A stretch of 64,000 nt of DNA from Nocardioides currus (GTDB taxonomy: Bacteria > Actinomycetota > Actinomycetes > Propionibacteriales > Nocardioidaceae): the NCBI RefSeq assembly GCF_003057875.1, contig NZ_PYXZ01000002.1, positions 62,254 to 126,253 on the forward strand, given 5' to 3'. Shown here piece after piece: positions 7,745 through 16,011 of this stretch; position 1 is the first letter of the stretch; each line of letters opens with the position of its first letter. The position numbers and the translations under genes were made by a program. The notes under the pieces are model-generated. The model saw nothing but the letters and a program-made list of their open reading frames with translations. It was not told the origin of the DNA and did not search any database.

Positions 7745-8643
7745 GCCGTTCCGCCCGACCGGCTGCCCAGCAGGCCGCGCAGCTCGCGCGCCGCCCGACG
7801 CACGCGCAGCAGCTGCCGCTCGCGCAGGTCCCGGCGCGTGGGCGTGCGGCCCAGCTCCATGCCCAGGTGGTCACGGTTGACCCGGAACGACGCCGCGAGC
7901 AGCTGCGCCCGCTCCCGGGTGCCCGGCGTGGCGATGAAGCGGGCCCGCCACTCCTGGAAGCGGGTGCCGCCGCCCTGCGAGAAGAGCCGCCACAGCTCGT
8001 AGGCGGGGTCGTCGCGGAACTGCTCGAGCTCGCCGAGCGCGGCCGCGAGGGCGACCTCGGCGTCCAGCGTGCGGGCGAGCGTGCGCACTGCCGCCTGCTG
8101 CTCGGCGTCCGCGTTGTCCCAGGCGTACTCCACGTCCGAGCGGTCGGTGGAGCGTGCGGCGTGCAGCACCAGCACGAGCAGCTGGCCGGTGCGGTCGGGC
8201 ACCGGGCAGGGCACGTGGGCGATGTCCAGCGTCTCGGCGTCGGCCGACCAGGCGGCGTACGCCACCTCCGGCGGCAGCCGGACGCCGGGCCAGTGCACGT
8301 GCACGTCGACGTAGCCCCAGTCGTCGTGCCACCAGTTGGCGGCGTGGGCGAAGACCGATCCGGTGGCGAAGTCGCTGCGCTTGGTCCAGCCGGCCCCCTC
8401 GAGCGCGGCGACGAGCAGGTGCAGGTGCGTCGGGCGGACGAGCACGTCGACGTCGCTCGAGCTGCGGGTGGCCGGCCTCAGGTCGGGCAGCAGGGCCGGC
8501 CCCTTGATGTGCAGCAGGTCGGCTCCGGCACGCTCCGCTAGGTGCTGGACGACCGCGTGCGCGAGGTGCACACGGGCCGCCAGGGGGATGCTCACGGCCT
8601 TCGCGGACGCGGGCTCGCCCGGGTCGTGGGATGCGGCCGTCAT
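7741..8643 (-). CDS. nucleotidyltransferase family protein
   Basis: A 300-residue protein of the nucleotidyltransferase fold found in polysaccharide and lasso-peptide-like loci. It contains LLHIKGPALLPDLRP followed by SSSDVDVLVRP (GxG/SxxDxDxLV core, about residues 44-70) and WGYVDVHVHWPG, giving the carboxylate triad expected for metal binding. The rest is helical. The start at 8643 is chosen over upstream in-frame GTGs because a CACCAT hexamer is 6 nt away and the predicted protein starts cleanly. It is divergent from the tyrosine kinase gene and coupled to the PqqD-like gene. The transferred group and target are unknown. Confidence 0.75.
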   Translation of the reverse strand: MTAASHDPGEPASAKAVSIPLAARVHLAHAVVQHLAERAGADLLHIKGPALLPDLRPATRSSSDVDVLVRPTHLHLLVAALEGAGWTKRSDFATGSVFAHAANWWHDDWGYVDVHVHWPGVRLPPEVAYAAWSADAETLDIAHVPCPVPDRTGQLLVLVLHAARSTDRSDVEYAWDNADAEQQAAVRTLARTLDAEVALAAALGELEQFRDDPAYELWRLFSQGGGTRFQEWRARFIATPGTRERAQLLAASFRVNRDHLGMELGRTPTRRDLRERQLLRVRRAARELRGLLGSRSGGTA

Positions 8644-8668
8644 GCCCACATGGTGCCAGCCCCTCACC

Positions 8669-8674
8669 TAGACT
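8669..8674 (+). promoter_or_regulatory. -10 element for the Wzz/tyrosine kinase gene (leaderless)
   Basis: TAGACT, then 7 nt, then ATG 8682. It is a near-ideal actinobacterial -10 at the distance that produces a leaderless mRNA. No -35 match is seen at 17 bp. Confidence 0.6.
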
Positions 8675-8681
8675 CCGCCGC

Positions 8682-10115
8682 ATGACCTTTGCCGAGTTCG
8701 TGCGACTGACTCGTGCCTACTGGTGGTTCCTGGTCCTCCTCACCGCTCTCGGCGCCGGGGTCATGATTGCCAAGACGTCGCGCGAGCCGGAGCTCTACTC
8801 CGCCGGCGCGTCGGGCATCGTCAAGGTCGGCTTCTCGTCCTCGGCGGGCGAGGAGATGAGCAACCAGTCGCTGGCCTCCGACAAGGCAGCGCTCTACGTC
8901 GCGCTCGCCAACACCACCCCGGTCGCCGAGCGCGTGGTCGAGAAGCTCGGCCTCGACGTCGACCCGGGTGCGATCGCCGGCCGCTTCAGCGCGTCGGTCG
9001 ACACCGACATCAACCTCCTCACCGTCCAGGCGATCGGCACGACGCCCGAGGAGGCCCGCGACCTCGCCAGCATCGTCGTGCAGGCCATCGCCGACGAGGC
9101 CGAGGAGATCGAGAACACCGGACGGCCGGCCGGTAACAAGGCGGAGACCCTCGTCCAGGTGGTGCCGCTCGAGCAGGCCCAGCTCCCCGGCGCGCCGTTC
9201 ACGCCCAACTACCGCAACGGTGCGATCAAGGGCGCAGGCGGCGGCCTCGTGCTGGCCTACGTGATCCTGATCGCGCGCCGCCTGATCGACCGGCGCATCC
9301 GATCGGTCAAGGACGTCGAGACCGCCACCGGCTCCGCGGTCATCGGCATCATCCCGAAGGTCGACGCCCTCAACCGCACCCACCGCGGGGTGCGCGGAGA
9401 CCTCGGCCAGGCCGCCGAGGCCTTCCGGCAGCTCCGCACCAACCTGCGCTTCCTCGACGTCGACAACCCTCCGCGCCGCATCGTCATCACCAGCGCGCTG
9501 GCGAGCGAGGGGAAGTCGACGGTGTCGTCCAACCTCGCCCGGCTCGTCGCGCAGGCGGGCGAGAAGGTCGTGCTGATCGACGCCGACCTGCGGCGCCCGA
9601 TGCTGGCCACCACCTTCGACATCGACGGCGAGGTGGGCCTCACGCAGGTGCTGGCCGGCGACCTCCGGGCCGGCGAGGCGATGGTCTCGTCGGGCATCGA
9701 CAACCTCTGGCTGCTTCCCGCGGGCCGCATCCCGCCCAATCCCAGCGAGCTGCTCGGCTCGCTGCGGATGAGCCAGCTGATCGACGAGCTGGCCCGGACG
9801 CACCTCGTGCTGCTCGACGCGCCGCCGCTGCTCCCGGTCACCGACGCCGGCCTGCTCTCGGCCTTCTGCGACGGGGCGCTCCTCGTCCAGGCGACGGGCC
9901 AGACCTACATCGAGCAGAGCGAGCACTGCCGCCGCATCCTCGACCAGGTCGGCAGCCGGCTGCTGGGCATCGTCCTCAACAAGGCGCCCCTCAAGGGCGT
10001 GGGGGCGATCGCCTACGGCGACGGCTACGGCTACGGCGGGTACGGCGCGCAGGCGGAGTACGCCTCCCGCGAGGCCTACTCCACGGCCGGCAAGGGCAAG
10101 CGCCGCAGCAAGTGA
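8682..10115 (+). CDS. Wzz/BY-kinase: polysaccharide co-polymerase with tyrosine autokinase domain
   Basis: A 477-residue inner-membrane protein that couples a Wzz-type chain-length domain to a bacterial tyrosine kinase, controlling EPS length and export. N-terminal membrane segment WWFLVLLTALGAGVM, an extracellular loop of about 150 residues, a second segment GGGLVLAYVILIA (about 187-200), then the cytoplasmic kinase with ASEGKSTVSSNLA (Walker A), VLIDADLRRPML (Walker A') and LVLLDAPPLLPV (Walker B). The tail holds a tyrosine cluster (YGDGYGYGGYG plus two more Tyr), the usual autophosphorylation site. In many Gram-positives the two halves are separate; here they are one chain. It converges on the EPS operon with a 10-bp gap. 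Confidence 0.93.
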   Translation: MTFAEFVRLTRAYWWFLVLLTALGAGVMIAKTSREPELYSAGASGIVKVGFSSSAGEEMSNQSLASDKAALYVALANTTPVAERVVEKLGLDVDPGAIAGRFSASVDTDINLLTVQAIGTTPEEARDLASIVVQAIADEAEEIENTGRPAGNKAETLVQVVPLEQAQLPGAPFTPNYRNGAIKGAGGGLVLAYVILIARRLIDRRIRSVKDVETATGSAVIGIIPKVDALNRTHRGVRGDLGQAAEAFRQLRTNLRFLDVDNPPRRIVITSALASEGKSTVSSNLARLVAQAGEKVVLIDADLRRPMLATTFDIDGEVGLTQVLAGDLRAGEAMVSSGIDNLWLLPAGRIPPNPSELLGSLRMSQLIDELARTHLVLLDAPPLLPVTDAGLLSAFCDGALLVQATGQTYIEQSEHCRRILDQVGSRLLGIVLNKAPLKGVGAIAYGDGYGYGGYGAQAEYASREAYSTAGKGKRRSK

Positions 10116-10125
10116 CGCGGTCCGC

Positions 10126-11604
10126 TCAGTAGGCGCCGCGCGAGCCCAGCACCGCGGTCAAGGTGCGCGCGAGGATCGAGAGGTCCTGCACCATCGACCA
10201 GTTGTCGACGTAGTAGAGGTCGAGGCGCACGGTGTCCTCCCACGACAGGTCGGAGCGACCGGAGACCTGCCACAGCCCGGTCATGCCCGGCAGCACGTTG
10301 AGCCGACGCAGCATGTCGTCCTCGTAGCGCTCGACCTCCGAGGGCAGCGGCGGGCGCGGGCCGACGAGGCTCATCTCGCCCCGCAGCACGTTCCACAGCT
10401 GGGGGAGCTCGTCGAGGGAGAACCGACGGATGAAGCGGCCGGGGCGGGTGATGCGGGGGTCGGCCGCGTCCTTGAAGAGCACGTGGTCCTCGCGCATGAC
10501 GAGCTCCACCTTGTCGGCGTCGACGACCATCGAGCGCAGCTTGAGGCAGGAGAAGACCTTGCCCTCGCGTCCGACCCGCTGCTGGCGGAAGATCGCCGGC
10601 CCGCCGTCGTGCGTGCGCACCCACCACATCAGGGCCAGCAGCACCGGGCCGGCGGGCACGAGGATCAGCGTCGCGGCGACCAGGTCGAACATGCGTTTGG
10701 CGCTGTTGGTGGCGGCCTGCGAGCGCGGCCGGCCCAGGTGCATCAGCGGCAGTCCGGCGACCGGTCGGATGCGAACGCGCTCGCTCGAGACGTCGGTGAC
10801 GTTGGGCGCGACGATGATCTGGACGTACGGGTGGTCCTCGAGCTCCCAGGCCGCGTGCCGGAGCTCGGTCGAGGAGCCGACCGCCCCGCCGGCGAAGAAG
10901 ACGATCTCGGCGTCGTGCTCGTCCACCGCGTCGCGGACCTTGTCGGCCAGGCCGAGCACGGGGATCCCGGTGGAGGTCTCGACGAGGCCGGCGTAGTCGG
11001 GCGGCACCAGGCAGCCGATCACCTGGTAGCCGAGCCACGGCTCGCGACGCAGGACGGCGTAGATCTCGCTGACGTAGCCCGGGGTGCCGATCAGGATCAC
11101 CCGCTGGTTGAGGATCCCGCGCACCCGCAGCCGCTGCACCACGCGCCGCGCGAGCAGTCGGCCGATCAGGAGCAGGGGGACGCCGATCAGGAAGAGCAGC
11201 ACGAAGAACCCACGGGAGAGCGGGAACTTCATCAGGAACGCGCTCACCCCGACCAGGGCGGCGGTCACGAAGGAGCCGTTGACGATCAGCCGGAACTCCT
11301 CGGTGCCGGCGCCGAAGAGGTCGCGATCGTAGGCGCCGAACAGGACGAGCACCAGGATCCAGGCGATCACCAGGAAGGCGCCGGCCACGGTGGTGTTCTC
11401 CAGGACGTCGCCGGCGGTGGTGAAGATCGACAGCGAGACGCGGAACCGGACGGCCAACACGGTGGCGACCAGCACCATGGCGAGGTCGACCGCGGCGATG
11501 AACCAGGGCAGGCCCTGACGCGAGATCCGGCTCGCGGAGCCCGTCTCGTGGGCAGGCAGCGGTGCAGGCGACTGAGCCTCGGACTCCTCGGGCATCGTGG
11601 CCAT
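10126..11604 (-). CDS. polyprenyl-phosphate hexose-1-phosphate transferase (WbaP/WcaJ type)
   Basis: A 492-residue membrane enzyme that starts the polysaccharide repeat by moving a sugar phosphate from a nucleotide sugar to the polyprenyl carrier. About four or five N-terminal membrane helices, a Rossmann-like middle domain (VILIGTPGYVSEIYAVL), then the catalytic bacterial sugar transferase domain: KRMFDLVAATLILVPAG membrane hairpin, FRQQRVGREGKVF, KLRSMVVDAD, RRFSLDELPQLWNVL and MSLVGPRP, and near the end PGMTGLWQVSGRS. It is the last gene of the long operon, 1 bp after a glycosyltransferase. The sugar is not readable from sequence (glucose, galactose or an amino sugar). Confidence 0.93.
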   Translation of the reverse strand: MATMPEESEAQSPAPLPAHETGSASRISRQGLPWFIAAVDLAMVLVATVLAVRFRVSLSIFTTAGDVLENTTVAGAFLVIAWILVLVLFGAYDRDLFGAGTEEFRLIVNGSFVTAALVGVSAFLMKFPLSRGFFVLLFLIGVPLLLIGRLLARRVVQRLRVRGILNQRVILIGTPGYVSEIYAVLRREPWLGYQVIGCLVPPDYAGLVETSTGIPVLGLADKVRDAVDEHDAEIVFFAGGAVGSSTELRHAAWELEDHPYVQIIVAPNVTDVSSERVRIRPVAGLPLMHLGRPRSQAATNSAKRMFDLVAATLILVPAGPVLLALMWWVRTHDGGPAIFRQQRVGREGKVFSCLKLRSMVVDADKVELVMREDHVLFKDAADPRITRPGRFIRRFSLDELPQLWNVLRGEMSLVGPRPPLPSEVERYEDDMLRRLNVLPGMTGLWQVSGRSDLSWEDTVRLDLYYVDNWSMVQDLSILARTLTAVLGSRGAY

Positions 11605-11605
11605 G

Positions 11606-12745
11606 CTAGGCCCGGGTCCTCACGTCGTCGGCGATCGTCCGGAGACGGTCGATGAACTTCGCCTCGCTGAACGCCTCCGCGCGGTCGAGGATCGCGCGAC
11701 GGTCCCACGGGTGGGTGTCCGCGTCCGCCATGGCTGCGGCGACCTCGTCCGCCCGCGGGTGGTCGAAGAACAGCCCGGTCTGGCCCTCGAGGATGGTGTC
11801 GAGGTAGCCACCGGCGCGCAGCGCCACGGTCGGCACGCCGAAGGCTGCCGCCTCGAGGGGAGTGAGCCCGAAGTCCTCGTGGCTGGCGGCGACCAGCATG
11901 CCGGCGTGGGCGTAGGCCCAGCGCAGCTGCTCGTCGGACAGGCCCGACAGCAGCCGCACGTGTCCGGGCAGGTCGGCTCGCAGTCGGGCGGCCTCGGGTC
12001 CGGATCCGATGACGACGAGCGGTCGCTTCGTGCGGCGTACGGCATCGATCACCACGTCGACGTTCTTGTACGGCAGCAACCGCGAGACGACCAGGGCGTA
12101 GCCGGGATCGAAGTCGGCCAGCTCCTCGATCGGCTCCTGTGCGGCGGTGACGTCCATCGAGTGCGGGGGTGGGAGCAGCTCGGCACTGCGGCCGTAGGTC
12201 TCGGCGATCCGGCGCTGGACGACCCGGCTGTTGGCGAGGTAGACGTCCACGGACTCGGCCGAGCGGGCGTCCCAGCGCTTGAGGCGGGGCCGCATCGCGA
12301 GCAGTGGCATGCCGAGCGGGTGCTTCCACGCGGAGCCGCCGAGGTACTCGTCGGTCTGGTAGAGCCAGCGTGCCGGGTTGTGGCAGTAGACGACCTTGTG
12401 GCCGGTGGTCGGGAAGCCGTGCGCCCAGCCGCTGCTCGACGCGATGGTGACGTCGGCATCGATCGTGACGCCCGACGAGGCCCGGCGCAGCGCCGGCAGG
12501 GCGAGCCGGTGGTCGCGGCGGAAGCGGGAGATCCGGTTGATCGGGTGGGGGATGACGTTGGCGTTCTTGAACTCGGGGTAGGTGATGCCGCGGTGGTAGA
12601 GCACGGTGTGGAGCGGGGCACCGGGAAACGCCTTGAGCATCGTCAGCACGACCCGCTCCGCGCCGCCGCGCTGGGTGAGGTAGTCGTGGGCGAGCGCGAG
12701 GGGGATCTTGGTGGTGGGCACGGCCTCGCCCGTCGTGGCGGTCAT
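11606..12745 (-). CDS. family 4 glycosyltransferase (WbaZ/mannosyltransferase-like)
   Basis: A 379-residue GT-B enzyme adding a sugar to the lipid-linked repeat unit. HDYLTQRGGAERVV at the N-terminus is the acceptor-side glycine loop of the GT4 group that includes WbaZ and GumH mannosyltransferases; VVSRLLPYKNVDVVIDA and SHEDFGLTPLEAAAFGVP are the donor-binding region with the E-x7-E signature. It overlaps the upstream glycosyltransferase by 4 bp (ATGA). Mannose transfer is a guess by subgroup resemblance. Confidence 0.85.
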   Translation of the reverse strand: MTATTGEAVPTTKIPLALAHDYLTQRGGAERVVLTMLKAFPGAPLHTVLYHRGITYPEFKNANVIPHPINRISRFRRDHRLALPALRRASSGVTIDADVTIASSSGWAHGFPTTGHKVVYCHNPARWLYQTDEYLGGSAWKHPLGMPLLAMRPRLKRWDARSAESVDVYLANSRVVQRRIAETYGRSAELLPPPHSMDVTAAQEPIEELADFDPGYALVVSRLLPYKNVDVVIDAVRRTKRPLVVIGSGPEAARLRADLPGHVRLLSGLSDEQLRWAYAHAGMLVAASHEDFGLTPLEAAAFGVPTVALRAGGYLDTILEGQTGLFFDHPRADEVAAAMADADTHPWDRRAILDRAEAFSEAKFIDRLRTIADDVRTRA

Positions 12746-13761
12746 CTCGATCCCACCTCCTCCAGCAGTCGTCGGACGCGTTCCCGGCCGGCGGCCGGTG
12801 AGTACTCAGTGTCCCAACGCAGGCGTGCTGCCGTGGTTATCTTCGAAATCTCGCCGGGTCCGGATTGGTCGATCGCCTCGATGATCGCGGCAAGGGCCGC
12901 GACGTCCCCGGCGGGTGAGACCCACGGGTGGTCGGGGCCGGCGACCTCCGGCAGGGCGCCCGCGTCGGAGACCACGAACGGCACGCCGGCAGCCATCGCC
13001 TCGGCGACGACGAGCCCGAACGACTCAGGCACGCGGCTCGGGAAGACCGCCACGTCGACCGAGCGGAACAGGTCCGCCGGCGTGACGTGGCCCAGGATGG
13101 TGGCCCGCTCGCCGAGGGCGGCCAGTGAGCGGCGTACGGGCTCGAGGTCGGCCTGCGCCACCCAGCGGTCGTCCCCCGCCACCCGCAGGGTGGCGGTCGG
13201 TCGGGCCAAGACGGCGTCGGCCAGGACGTCGAGACCCTTGTCGGTGGACAGGCGTCCGAGGAAACCGACGCGCAGCCCGTCCGCCCGCACTGGACGGGGC
13301 GCCGCCGGAGGGTCGTCGGTCCAGTTCGGCAGGGCCCGGGAGCCGACGATCCCGCGGCTCAGCGTGTGTGACGGCGTCAGCACCGTGAGGGCCCCGCGGC
13401 GGGCCACCGCGAGCGCCGCCCACTGGGCCCGGCTGCGGGGGAGCTGGTGGAGGTGGACGACGCGACGCCGGTGACCGGCGGTGGCGAGGGCCGGCACGAG
13501 GCCGTGGCACCAGAGCAGTCCGTCGCGGGTGCGGTCCCAGCGCCGGAGACCGCGGAGGTAGCCGCGACGTCCTTCCCCGGGTACGGCGACCGCCTCGAGC
13601 CCCTCGGCCCGCGCGGCGGCGACGACGTCGCCGGGCGTGGCGGGCGCGACGACGACGGCCTCGCGGTCGAGGTCGCGGACGGCCGCGGCGGTGCGCAGGA
13701 GCATCTGCTCGCCGCCCCCGAGGTCGCCGTTGTTGGCGGCGAGGAACACGGTCTCAGGCAC
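12742..13761 (-). CDS. family 4 glycosyltransferase
   Basis: A 339-residue GT-B glycosyltransferase. N-terminal AANNGDLGGGEQMLLR is the glycine loop; VGFLGRLSTDKGLDVLADAV starts the donor domain and PSRVPESFGLVVAEAMAAG holds the E-x7-E motif. It has no signal peptide or membrane helix, so it should act on the cytoplasmic face. It is coupled to the downstream GT4 gene by an ATGA overlap and overlaps the upstream Wzy-like gene by 8 bp. Donor and linkage are unknown. Confidence 0.85.
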   Translation of the reverse strand: MPETVFLAANNGDLGGGEQMLLRTAAAVRDLDREAVVVAPATPGDVVAAARAEGLEAVAVPGEGRRGYLRGLRRWDRTRDGLLWCHGLVPALATAGHRRRVVHLHQLPRSRAQWAALAVARRGALTVLTPSHTLSRGIVGSRALPNWTDDPPAAPRPVRADGLRVGFLGRLSTDKGLDVLADAVLARPTATLRVAGDDRWVAQADLEPVRRSLAALGERATILGHVTPADLFRSVDVAVFPSRVPESFGLVVAEAMAAGVPFVVSDAGALPEVAGPDHPWVSPAGDVAALAAIIEAIDQSGPGEISKITTAARLRWDTEYSPAAGRERVRRLLEEVGSR

Positions 13762-14941
13762 GCAGCCTCCCGAGCCCGGGGGCAGGCGCCTTCCACTCCG
13801 GGTTGGCCAGCCGCATCTCGTGGGCCCGACCCAGCGCGAAGGCGATCGCGATGGCGGCGGGCGTGTCGAGCAGGACCTCGCCGAGGGTCACGGCCATCAC
13901 TGGGACGGAGATCAGCGCGGCCTGCGCCGCGATCGAGGGGAGATCACCGAGGCGGGACCAGCGGCCGAGGCGGAGGAAGGAGTAGGCGAGCAGGAACAGC
14001 ACCAGGCCGAGGGCGATCCAGCCTCCTTCCTGACGCACGGCGAGGAAGCTGTTGTGGAAGAAGAACGACCGATCCTGGAGGGACACGCTGGCCGTCCCCG
14101 GCCCGTGGCCGTACCACGGGATGTCGGCCAGCGACCGACGCTCGGCGGCGATGATCCGGTCGCGCAGCTCGTCGCTGCCCGAGCGGTTGGAGAAGGCCGG
14201 GATCGACTCGACGAGGTTCTCCGGGATGTTGTCGACCAGCCACACGAGCCCGACGACCAGGGCGATCCCGCCCCACAACCCGAGGCGCCGTCCCGCCGCC
14301 GCCCACACGATGGCGTAGGTCATCGCCAGCAGACCGGTGCGGGAGAAGGACATGACTTGGCCGGCGATGATCGGCACGGCGACCAGGATGGTCTGCAGGC
14401 GGTCTCGCCCCGCGAAGCCGACCGCCAGCGTGCCGAGGGTGACGATGAAGTAGGCGCCGGCGTTGGGATCGGCCAGGAACCCGGTCAGGCGGCCGTCGTA
14501 CGCGCTGGCCCCGATGGTCGCGATGCCGTAGCCGATCACCGCGATCAGGCCGGTGCCCAGGCCGAGCCCGGCGGAGCGGAGCGAGAATCGTCCGGAGGCG
14601 CCGGCCCAGATCAGCCCGGCGTAGATCGCCACGTGACCCACGCGGCGGGTCCAGTCGACGTGGTTGGCCAGACCGGAGAAGCTCAGCAGGGCCACCAGGG
14701 CGATGCAGGCAGCCGCGGCCGGCGGAGGCAGACCGCCTCGCGCCCGCTGCGGACGTGCGAGGGCCAGCACGACCAGGAGGCCGGTCGCCAACTCGTTGAG
14801 CGGCAGGCCCGCCGCCTCCGTGCTGCGCAGCGGGATCAGCGCGAAGAGCAGGAAGTCGGTGATGCGGATCTCGCGGTCGGCCACCGCAGCCCGCTCGATC
14901 CGCTTGTCGGGCAGGTCCCAGGGAGAGTCGATCTTCTTCAT
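13754..14941 (-). CDS. O-antigen ligase/Wzy-like polysaccharide polymerase
   Basis: A 395-residue integral membrane protein with about ten to twelve hydrophobic segments and one large loop between about residues 255 and 310 that ends in FFFHNSFLAVRQEGG. The H-N-x-(F/Y)-L pattern in a periplasm-facing loop is the hallmark of the O-antigen ligase/polymerase (WaaL/Wzy) family. With a Wzz-type kinase and a WbaP-type initiator in the same locus, polymerisation of lipid-linked repeats is more likely than ligation to a lipid core, which Gram-positives lack. It sits between two GT4 genes with 4-8 bp overlaps. Confidence 0.85.
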   Translation of the reverse strand: MKKIDSPWDLPDKRIERAAVADREIRITDFLLFALIPLRSTEAAGLPLNELATGLLVVLALARPQRARGGLPPPAAAACIALVALLSFSGLANHVDWTRRVGHVAIYAGLIWAGASGRFSLRSAGLGLGTGLIAVIGYGIATIGASAYDGRLTGFLADPNAGAYFIVTLGTLAVGFAGRDRLQTILVAVPIIAGQVMSFSRTGLLAMTYAIVWAAAGRRLGLWGGIALVVGLVWLVDNIPENLVESIPAFSNRSGSDELRDRIIAAERRSLADIPWYGHGPGTASVSLQDRSFFFHNSFLAVRQEGGWIALGLVLFLLAYSFLRLGRWSRLGDLPSIAAQAALISVPVMAVTLGEVLLDTPAAIAIAFALGRAHEMRLANPEWKAPAPGLGRLRA

Positions 14942-16011
14942 CCGCGACTCCGGACCGAGTCGTAGACCTCACCGATCCGCTGGGTCATGTCCGCCACGGT
15001 CGGCCACGACCCCAGCCCGGGACGAGCTCCGACCTCGAGTCCCTGCCGGGCCAGCGCGTCGGCGACGGCCCGCGCATCGACCGCGTCGACCAGGCACCGG
15101 TCGGGGAGGATCTCCGGGTTGCCACCGACGCGGCTGGCGACGACGCCGAGGCCGCGGGCGGCGGCGTCGAGGAGGGCGTAGGAGCAGTTCTCCCAGACCG
15201 ACAGCATGGCGAGCACGTCGTGGTCGGCCATCGCCTGCTCGGGATCGACGAACCCCGGGAACGCCACGGCGTCGTCGAGCCCCAGGCGCGTGACCTGCGA
15301 CCTGAGAGCGGCCTCGCCCTCGCCCCGGCCGCCCAGGGTCAGGGTGGCGCCGGGATGCGAGCGGCGCAGCTCGGCGAAGCCGTCGACGAGGGCGTCCAGC
15401 CGCTTCTCGGGGGCGAACCTGGCCAGCGAGAGCACCCGAATCGTCGATGGTCGAGGCGCGAGCGGAGCGAGCCTCGAGACCGAGGCCACGGGGTCCACCC
15501 CGTTCGGGATCACGACCACCTCGCGGTGCGGGTGCCACTTCTCGACCATCGCGTCCGCCGTCGCGCGGCTCACGGCGATCGCGGCGTCGAAGCGGCGGAG
15601 CCGGGCGGTGTGGACGGTGTTCATCAGCCGCGAGCGGCCGGCTGAGTGGTGGTAGACGAGGTCGTCGCGGGCGATGCCGTGCTCGGTGGTGACGAGGCCC
15701 GGTCCGCGCACGGTGGCGGCCACGATGTCGGCGTACGCCAGGTGCGAGTGCACGACGGCCGGCCGCAGCGTCCGCACGGCGTGGCGCAGCGTGGCCACCG
15801 AGGAACGCAGGCCGTGGTCGGGACCGATCGGACGCTCGAGCACCGCCGCGCCGGCCTCGCGCAGCGCGGCCGGGAGCTCGCCGGGAGGCGTGAGGAAGAC
15901 CAGCCGCCAGCCCGGGACGCCCGCACGGGCGACGTCGAGGGCGTGGCGCGCGACGCCGGCGAGGTTGCCGACGGGCACCACCCAGAGCGCGATCGGCTGG
16001 GTCAGAACCAT
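14938..16011 (-). CDS. family 4 glycosyltransferase
   Basis: A 357-residue GT-B enzyme. The N-terminus VVPVGNLAGVARHALDVAR is the acceptor domain; VVHSHLAYADIVA and TTEHGIARDD follow. VLSLARFAPEKRLDALVDGF begins the donor domain and SVWENCSYALLDAAARG replaces the usual E-x7-E with a Glu-Asn start and an Asp in the second position, a modest deviation. The ATG lies 10 bp inside the end of the NeuB-like gene, so translation is probably coupled. Placement directly after the nonulosonate synthase makes it one candidate to act on or next to that sugar. Confidence 0.85.
   Translation of the reverse strand: MVLTQPIALWVVPVGNLAGVARHALDVARAGVPGWRLVFLTPPGELPAALREAGAAVLERPIGPDHGLRSSVATLRHAVRTLRPAVVHSHLAYADIVAATVRGPGLVTTEHGIARDDLVYHHSAGRSRLMNTVHTARLRRFDAAIAVSRATADAMVEKWHPHREVVVIPNGVDPVASVSRLAPLAPRPSTIRVLSLARFAPEKRLDALVDGFAELRRSHPGATLTLGGRGEGEAALRSQVTRLGLDDAVAFPGFVDPEQAMADHDVLAMLSVWENCSYALLDAAARGLGVVASRVGGNPEILPDRCLVDAVDARAVADALARQGLEVGARPGLGSWPTVADMTQRIGEVYDSVRSRG

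Noticed and set aside
5996..8643. Lasso-peptide or exosortase gene cluster
   Set aside because: HprK-like, PqqD and NTase genes occur in such loci, but no precursor, asparagine-synthetase-like cyclase, B-protein, exosortase or PEP-CTERM protein is present.
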